From Funneliformis mosseae (Eukaryota > Glomeromycota > Glomeromycetes > Glomerales > Glomeraceae), in NCBI GenBank assembly GCA_910592005.1, contig CAJVPP010002976.1, positions 1-12,954 on the forward strand: a DNA stretch of 12,954 nucleotides, in the 5' to 3' direction. The translations under genes and the position numbers were made by a program. Below, piece after piece: positions 9,084 through 12,954 of the stretch. Under the pieces are notes generated by a model that saw only the letters and a list, made by a program, of their open reading frames with translations, ran no database searches and was not told the DNA's origin. Each line of letters starts with the position of its first letter. Positions within the stretch are counted from its first letter, which is position 1.

Positions 9084-9160
9084 CAAAAAAAAAGGAATAA
9101 GAATATAAAGAACGAAAGAGAAAAGAGAGCAATTAAATAAAAAAAAAGGGAAAAAAAGGG
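9084..9160. other. Purine-only-like tract (A/G strand bias)
   Basis: The + strand is almost all purine here, with GGAATAAGAATATAAAGAAC, GAAAGAGAAAAGAGAG and later AAAGGGAAAAAAAGGG. Such strand asymmetry is common in fungal promoters and untranslated leaders, where the pyrimidine-rich strand would be the minus strand in this case. No credible gene starts beside it, so I do not call a promoter. Confidence 0.4.
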
Positions 9161-9297
9161 CAATAACAATTTAATTTACTAACTTTTATTTTGAATTTTA
9201 TAAATGAAAATATAAAATATTAGTATGTAAATTAATATTACTGTAATCTGATATTGATCTTAATGATCATAGATCTACAAATATGTAATAGAGTATA

Positions 9298-9441
9298 AAT
9301 GTCAAAAATGTCAAATATATTAAACATGTTTAACATGTTTAATATAATTAATATGTATAACATATCAGATATATCTAACATAGTTAATATAGTAGATATA
9401 GTTAATATAGTTAATATATTAGGTATGTTAAAATATGTAAA
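9298..9441. repeat. Minisatellite: sixteen phased 9-bp units
   Basis: From 9298 to 9441 the sequence divides exactly into sixteen 9-mers with no indel: AATGTCAAA, AATGTCAAA, TATATTAAA, CATGTTTAA twice, TATAATTAA, TATGTATAA, CATATCAGA, TATATCTAA, CATAGTTAA, TATAGTAGA, TATAGTTAA twice, TATATTAGG, TATGTTAAA, ATATGTAAA. The consensus is about TATAGTTAA. Because 9 is a multiple of 3, the minus strand stays open through the array (within 9238-9531, 97 codons) and reads as a three-residue periodicity of Leu/Ile/Met/Phe with Asn/Asp/Thr. I regard that frame as a by-product of the repeat, with no homologue I recognise. Confidence 0.88.
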
Positions 9442-9444
9442 AAA

Positions 9445-10450
9445 AAAAATATAAATATAAGCTCTTCTGTAAGTTAAAAAAGACAGACTAATGGCTGTAT
9501 AAAAACATCTCTCTTGTAAAAGATAGTGCAATTCTACTCTTCACTTTGTGTACTTTTATTTCTTATTTCTTTTTTTAATTTCTTTCATATATTATTATCT
9601 TATTATTTTTCTTTTATTTCAATAAAGTATTTCTTATTTCTTACATAAAACTTTTTATGACTTACTATAATAACTTTTAACTTATGATTAAAAGCTGCTC
9701 ATGTTTAATAAACCTAACTCAACTTAATACAACTAGTAGTAAAATAACTAAGATTTAGCGTGAAATTAATTAGAACTATATGTAAACTACTAGAAAAATG
9801 TGATGCATTATTGAGTCTAAAGTGTTAAATCACATTATATGATCATCAAGAGTATAATAAACCAATAATTTCAAATATCTAATAATTTGAATAAATGCAG
9901 CTTAGGTTTGAAAAATATCACAAAAGTAATAATTATATAATAATATAGAACTAATTAGATTATTCCTTTTATAATTAACTTAATTTTTTTCAATTATTAT
10001 TATTCAATTGTAAAATGTATATGACTCATTTTTAACAATTAATCAAATTATTCCATTTACAATTAATTTGATTGTTCTCAATTATTATCTTTCAATTATT
10101 ATTTATATCAAATGTTAATTATATTAATTAGAATGGATTTAATAATAAATAAAGAAAAAGTTACAAAATATCATAAATTTGATTTATTATAATAACGTAT
10201 ATAAGAATATTTAATAACATGCATAAAATAATTACACTTTTAAATCACTTGAATATTTGCTATGATTAATAAGAAATTACTAACACAGAAGTTTATAACA
10301 ATATAATATAAATCAGACTATTAATCCAGAAACTATTAGAAAATGCAACAGCAAAATCAATAAGATAAATGAATAATGAGAAGTATAGTAGGTATGAGAA
10401 TATAAATTAAAATGCTAAAAAAGAGCTAGCAAAATCAAAGAACAAAAGAA
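9445..10450. other. AT-rich intergenic stretch without a recognisable gene
   Basis: This lies between the 9-bp minisatellite and the Helitron relic. It begins pyrimidine-rich on the + strand (about 9530-9650). It holds two short inverted repeats (CTAGTAGT 9733-9740 with ACTACTAG 9786-9793, and AATGTGAT 9797-9804 with ATCACATT 9829-9836) and the direct repeat described separately. The 5' terminus of the Helitron may lie in its right part, but Helitron ends are too short to place by eye. Confidence 0.55.
9953..10100. repeat. Diverged 60-bp direct repeat, spacing 88 bp
   Basis: 9953-10012 (AATTAGATTATTCC...) and 10041-10100 (AATCAAATTATTCC...) align over 60 bases without gaps. I count 12 mismatches, about half of them C/T or A/G. 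Shared landmarks are ATTATTCC, ATAATTAA/ACAATTAA and CAATTATTAT. No coding frame is seen. It is probably a decayed tandem duplication. Confidence 0.65.
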
Positions 10451-10458
10451 ATCATATT

Positions 10459-10707
10459 ATGAGAATAATCATGAAAGAAGAAAATAAAGAGTTTCAAATG
10501 AAATTACTAAAAAATATGAATAACAGCAAAATTGAGAAAATGCATACAAAAGAAATACACAGAAATCATAAATATGTCAGCAAACAGAGAAAATTCAAAC
10601 TTATAAAGATAATGAATAAAACAATTATATTACTTACTTCAGGTTATCAATCATTGACATTAACAAGAACAAAATTTGTATATTGCATAAATTTTAGAAG
10701 AAGATGA
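10459..10707 (+). pseudogene. Basic leader of the Helitron protein, 82 codons
   Basis: This is an open frame of 82 codons with very high Lys, Asn, Ile and Met content (for example EENKEFQMKLLKNMNNSKI). Helitron proteins of these fungi often start with charged repeats of the type 'E-T-x-E-Q-R-x-x-R-L-x-x-x-R', and this stretch fits that pattern loosely. It ends at a TGA only 58 bases before the first clear Helitron codon (10765), on the same strand. The ATG at 10459 is the first Met of the frame and may not be the true start, since similar basic sequence (KKELAKSKNKRNH) is visible just upstream. It could also be chance. Confidence 0.5.
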
Positions 10708-10764
10708 TAAATATACATTATAAAACTTGTAATGTGTGACATTCTTAATAATCATTAGGAAAAT

Positions 10765-11142
10765 ATGCAAACACTATTATTTAGAAAAGATAATACCAAA
10801 AAAGTTTTAATAGAAAATAATATAGATCCTAATAATATACCAAATGAACTAAATTCTCTTACTGAAATTAAACAAATATTAATATTATAAATTTCACTGT
10901 AGTAACAGTATATCATCTTAAAAATAGATAGAATAGTTATAGAGAAAACATAATCAACTTTTCTCAAGATGTCCAAGGGTTCATAAGCTACCTTTCATAT
11001 AACTTATTATCATTGAATGTACTTATTGTAAAGTGATAATTGTTAAACGATCCAAATGCATTCAGAAATTTTATAGTATAAAAAAGCAAAATTAGCTGAG
11101 CTTTAATATAGTTGAAGAAAAATAACTCTTATATAGTGATAT
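10765..11142 (+). pseudogene. DUF6570-like region of the Helitron protein (relic)
   Basis: A frame starting at the ATG at 10765 reads RKDNTKKV, NNIDPNNIPNEL and LTEIKQIL, matching 'NNMDPG-VPEELxxLTxIEEML'. From 10902 a single frame gives VTVYHLKNR, stop (10929), NSYRENIINFSQDVQGF, then LLSLNVLIVK. These fit 'MSVYHLRGGQxGYRGHVINFPQDVQEF' and 'SSLDVLVVR'. Still in frame after two stops (11034, 11037) is NDPNAFRNFIV, then SKIS, stop, ALI, stop, LKKNNSYI, fitting 'FRVRRSKVLRALLWLKENNxYY'. The TGA at 11097 replaces Arg and the TAG at 11109 replaces Trp. The role of this domain in transposition is not known to me. Confidence 0.87.
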
Positions 11143-11221
11143 AATAATAAACTAAGAAATTCTTAACTTCTTATCTGAAGATAAATTAATTAGTAATATA
11201 TTCTAACAATTCAAGACGATC

Positions 11222-11540
11222 AAGTAGAGGATAAAGATAATATTATAAATAATAATGACATAATATTAAGAATATTTGTTCTATTATTACCTCTAACATA
11301 TTGAGAAGATATTACTATTAATGAGACCCTTAATTGAATGCAGAATAATAATCCTCCATTAAATATGATCAGAAATCTAAGACATACCTGTAAATGAATT
11401 TTAGATAGATAGTTATATAATAAAAGTATTTTCAATATTATATCCTTATGGTTATATAGATCTTCATTCAGCACATGCTAGAAAAGTAATACCAGCAGAG
11501 TATTTTAACATCTGTTATAGTATAAGGATTTAGATTCACC
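11222..11540 (+). pseudogene. Helitron relic, segment up to the LFPYG block
   Basis: After a frameshift, VEDKDN... leads to FVLLLPLTY, TGA (11302), EDITINETLN. This fits the 'SF-PLP-xxRREExAIRDT' segment, with the Arg codon turned into TGA. A further frame (from 11432) reads SILYPYGYIDLHSAHARKVIPAEYFNICY, corresponding to 'AFPTLFPYGxxDxxxxRxxxVTxxEYFxHLxxY', where the L-F/Y-P-Y-G block is strongly conserved. Between 11540 and 11780 only short traces are readable, such as LLINEDERIAD near 11670. Confidence 0.8.
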
Positions 11541-11782
11541 TGATATTCAAGATAGAGATATTTTGCATTGAATTTAACAATGAGGTGGCGGATGTTGCAA
11601 AAGGGCTAAATATATGTCAAACAAAATCTAAGAAATAGACTGATCAATGTAACTAATATACAGGAATTGATTATTAATGAAGATGAAAGAATTGCAGATT
11701 GAATAATAAGATACAGGAAAGGATTATATAGAATACGTTAATTTTAGATAGCTTGATGTAACAAACTTTCAGACTTGATTAA

Positions 11783-11986
11783 ACAATTAGATTACACAGA
11801 ATTAATATTTTTACATTCAGCGTGACTGATCTACATTGGTCAGAATTACATAAATTAATAGGGAATGATAATGATAATGAAGACAAATTACATGAATTAA
11901 TGGGAAATGATAATAATAATGAAGACAAAGCCAATTTAGCCATTAGAAAACAGCAGAATATTGTTAACAATCTACATATAACAACT
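11783..11986 (+). pseudogene. Helitron_like_N core with an internal duplication (relic)
   Basis: This open stretch of 68 codons reads IFTFSVTDLHWSELHKL, matching 'FFTFSAADLxWPDLHRLMP', the most conserved block of the Helitron_like_N domain. After an inserted acidic stretch it returns to NNLHITT, stop (11987, TAG), FFNKRFF, which fits 'NNPHIAAWFFxxRF', with Trp changed to TAG. The acidic part is a 14-codon in-phase duplication (11846-11929) not expected in the family at this place. The next segment, toward the HUH motif, is shifted and has several stops. Confidence 0.88.
11846..11929 (+). repeat. 42-bp in-frame tandem duplication
   Basis: 11846-11887 and 11888-11929 are direct copies of 14 codons (LHKLIGNDNDNEDK and LHELMGNDNNNEDK). 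They differ at four bases, all A/G transitions. The duplication keeps the reading frame and both copies are Asp/Asn/Glu-rich, so it may have arisen while the element was still coding. Confidence 0.92.
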
Positions 11987-12052
11987 TAGTTTTTTAACAA
12001 AAGGTTTTTTAAAGATATGCTAATAAAACGCTAGAAACTAGATAACTGATAA

Positions 12053-12475
12053 TATTGTTATAAATGATAGCATAGAAAAAACGTACATATATACAGAATT
12101 GAAAAGAAAAAGAATGTGCTAGTTATTAACTAGAATGAATTCAAAGAAAATGAAGAGAAAAAAAACAAAGTTATACAATATCTCGATTCAATATTAATAA
12201 CTATCAATTCAAATATTATTGCATCTATTCCACAATACTATCTATACCAGAAAAGTTCAGAGGAAATCAATGATGATTTGCAGGAATATATTGAGTTAAT
12301 TAACAAGCTGCAATGACATACAAGATGTAACTCCACTTATTGCATATGTGTTAATTATCAAAAAAAATAAGTCTGCAGGTTCAGTTATTTGAAGAATACA
12401 AATGATCATATATATATGTGAGAACAATCACAGACAGATTAAGTTTGTGACTGAAAAAAATGACTTTTATCACTA
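12053..12475 (+). pseudogene. Helitron HUH region and Cys block (relic, truncated)
   Basis: One frame reads KNVHIYRIEKKKNVLVIN, TAG (12131), NEFKENEEKKNKVIQYLDSI, later INDDLQEYIELINKLQ, TGA (12314), HTRC and STYCICVN. It aligns block by block with 'AHVHGIAKIKNAPVINW', 'NEFKENEE...VIxYLDSIVTTINP', 'DDLQDYIxLINKLQRHTRC' and 'YCxR'. The HUH pair H-V-H is H-I-Y here: the second His (TAC, 12092-12094) is lost. In a live element that pair binds the metal for strand nicking. After a frameshift at about 12368, CRFSYLKN and KFVTEKND match the next blocks, then similarity stops at about 12475, before the rest of Rep and the helicase. Confidence 0.87.
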
Positions 12476-12483
12476 TATATTAA

Positions 12484-12669
12484 TCATTGATTTTCTTTTT
12501 CTTCTATAATATTTTCATATTTTTTATCTTTCATAGTACTTTCATACTCCTCTTCTTCTATAATATTTTCAAATTCTTCTTCTATAATATTATATTCAAG
12601 TAATAAAGAATTTTATTTATCAAATATAAAATTTGATAAATTATTGCTATTTTCTTTATTATTTATATT
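12484..12669 (-). pseudogene. Acidic-repeat C-terminal coding remnant
   Basis: On the minus strand a frame upstream of the TGA at 12484-12486 reads back through ENIIEEKENQ, a diverged ESTMKDKKY, IIEEEEYE and ENIIEEEFE to a stop at 12613-12615. Beyond that stop the same frame continues to 12669 (NNKENSNNLSNFIFDK). The repeated unit is roughly ENIIEEE with a Tyr or Phe. On the + strand it appears as TCTTCTATAATATTTTCA repeated at about 12499, 12556 and 12579. I do not recognise the protein. It looks like the acidic low-complexity tail of a larger lost protein or an unrelated transposon product, facing the Helitron relic tail to tail. Confidence 0.5.
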
Positions 12670-12677
12670 TTATATAG

Positions 12678-12851
12678 TTATCTGAAGGTTATTGTCTAAA
12701 AGTTAAAAGGGTTGAATTGGTTTTTGCTGAAAAAAAATGTCAGATTGCTATTTTTTTACCTAATTTAAAGTTCGTGAAAGTTAAGAATATGAGTGAACTT
12801 GAGTATAATATTATGAAAATCCTCCTCTTCGTGAAAACTTTTTTCACATAA
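12678..12851 (+). CDS. Unrecognised 57-codon open frame, no upstream ATG
   Basis: Between a TAG (12675) and a TAA (12849) the frame is open for 57 codons with a mixed composition: LSEGYCLKVKRVELVFAEK, later FLPNLKFVKVKNMSELEY, then Ile/Leu/Phe-rich to the end. Base composition is less AT-rich than the surroundings (GTGAAAGTTAAG, CTCCTCTTCGTG). The only ATGs are late (12789, and one about 27 bases further on), so a complete gene would need an upstream exon. I recognise no family. It could be a last exon, part of a mobile element, or chance. TTCGTGAAA occurs twice (about 12771 and 12829). Confidence 0.3.
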   Translation, partial: LSEGYCLKVKRVELVFAEKKCQIAIFLPNLKFVKVKNMSELEYNIMKILLFVKTFFT

Positions 12852-12867
12852 ATTTTTTTTTTTTTTT
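12831..12867. other. Inverted repeat GTGAAAA/TTTTCAC followed by T15
   Basis: GTGAAAA (12831-12837) and TTTTCAC (12841-12847) form a perfect 7-bp stem with a 3-base loop, followed after five bases by a run of fifteen T (12853-12867). A hairpin plus T-run could act as an RNA polymerase III-like stop, or the T-run could be the reverse of a poly(A) tail from a minus-strand retro-insertion. Neither is proven. The remaining bases to 12954 hold nothing I recognise. Confidence 0.4.
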
Positions 12868-12954
12868 AACGATGTGACACTACCAGTAACTTTATTAAAT
12901 TTATATATAAGGAAATACAAAGTAAATCGAAAATAAATCTATGCTAAGTACTAG

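Larger units (their letters stand above)
5270..9230. other. Extreme AT desert, no gene seen
   Basis: Nearly four kilobases are mostly A and T on both strands, with no open frame that I can match to a family and no RNA gene. Exceptions are listed separately: trinucleotide-rich patches (5549-5574, 6201-6335, 7441-7605), a small inverted-repeat element (6597-6737), and a 77-bp duplication (about 7930-8090). The region could be saturated transposon remains or slippage-expanded sequence. Nothing here decides between them. Confidence 0.7.
10459..12475 (+). pseudogene. Helitron Rep/helicase protein, N-terminal half (relic)
   Basis: In a live Helitron this large protein carries an HUH endonuclease (Rep) and a PIF1-type helicase for rolling-circle transposition. 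Here only the N-terminal half is readable, in order: a Lys/Arg-rich leader (10459-10707), a DUF6570-like region (10765-11140), the 'LFPYG' block (11432 onward), Helitron_like_N core (11783-11986), the HUH area (about 12083-12130) and the 'QRHTRC' Cys block (12308-12350). Reading then reaches CRFSYLKN and KFVTEKND, which match 'CRFGYPK' and 'xxVTARND', and ends about 12475. At least ten in-frame stops and several frameshifts kill it. The helicase half is absent. Most stops fall at Trp, Arg or Gln positions of the family and need only C-to-T or G-to-A. The order of motifs makes the identification strong. Confidence 0.9.

Noticed and set aside
9084..9160. A promoter in the purine-rich tract
   Set aside because: No plausible gene begins beside it on either strand, and base bias alone does not identify a promoter.
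9238..9531. 97-codon minus-strand open frame as a real protein
   Set aside because: Its middle is the 9-bp minisatellite, which stays open only because 9 is divisible by 3. The rest is short, hydrophobic and unlike any family I know.
9733..9836. Helitron terminal hairpin from the two 8-bp inverted repeats
   Set aside because: Helitron hairpins lie at the 3' end next to CTRR, whereas these repeats are upstream of the coding relic and have loops too long for that structure.
10755..10976. 73-codon open frame on the minus strand
   Set aside because: It lies antisense to the DUF6570-like part of the Helitron relic, whose + strand reading matches the family. The minus frame is a shadow.
11220..11474. 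84-codon open frame on the minus strand
   Set aside because: It is antisense to the Helitron segment containing the LYPYG block and has no recognisable motif of its own.
11779..11970. 63-codon open frame on the minus strand with a Ser/Leu repeat
   Set aside because: The repeat is the reverse strand of the 42-bp duplication in Helitron_like_N. The + strand reading explains it.
311..12475. A nuclear code with reassigned stop codons (ciliate-like)
   Set aside because: Stops replace Trp, Arg and Gln alike, frameshifts are present, and catalytic residues are also lost. Pseudogene decay explains all of this better.
1..12954. Mitochondrial, plastid or Plasmodium-type AT-rich genome
   Set aside because: No organellar genes, rRNA or tRNA are seen, while LINE, hAT and Helitron relics point to a nuclear genome with abundant transposons of fungal type.
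1..12954. tRNA or rRNA genes
   Set aside because: I looked for a GGTTCGA-type T-loop box with a matching acceptor stem and for conserved rRNA segments and saw none. A covariance-model scan would be decisive.

Overview
This window looks like a gene-poor, transposon-filled stretch of a very AT-rich fungal nuclear genome. The best match is an arbuscular mycorrhizal fungus of the Rhizophagus type: the decayed Helitron and LINE-like peptides read most like the families known to fill those genomes. That placement comes from remembered family patterns, not from a search. I found no intact protein gene, rRNA, tRNA or CRISPR array. Nearly everything recognisable is a dead mobile element.

Layout. (1) 1-310: AT-rich flank with degenerate copies of a short AAATTCRTTATA-type repeat. 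(2) 311-4265: a 5'-truncated LINE-type retrotransposon relic on the + strand. It holds the end of the reverse transcriptase with its thumb and connection, a ribonuclease H domain, a C-terminal domain and a G-richer 3' end. It is split at about 1225-2097 by a foldback element with imperfect terminal inverted repeats of about 190 bp around roughly twenty 25-bp units, each unit itself an inverted repeat. (3) 4690-5265, minus strand: relic of a hAT-family transposase. (4) about 5270-9230: an extreme A/T desert with trinucleotide-rich patches, a 77-bp duplication and one small MITE-like inverted repeat (about 6597-6737). (5) 9298-9441: sixteen phased 9-bp repeats. (6) 9445-10450: intergenic sequence with a diverged 60-bp direct repeat and two short inverted repeats. 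(7) 10459-12475: the N-terminal half of a Helitron Rep/helicase protein on the + strand (basic leader, DUF6570-like, Helitron_like_N, start of the HUH region). The PIF1-type helicase half is missing. (8) 12484-12954: a short acidic-repeat coding remnant on the minus strand, an unrecognised 57-codon open frame on the + strand, and a T15 tract.

The genes do not work together as a pathway. What unites them is how they decayed. Inferred changes from family consensus in the LINE, hAT and Helitron relics are dominated by C-to-T and G-to-A: Trp to stop, CGA to TGA, CAG to TAG, His to Tyr, Gly to Ser, Pro to Leu, Glu to Lys. The palindromic array varies mainly at its CpG sites. This suggests methylated-cytosine deamination or a RIP-like process acting on repeats, and it helps explain the extreme AT content. 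The most unusual single structure is the 25-bp palindrome array in the foldback element.
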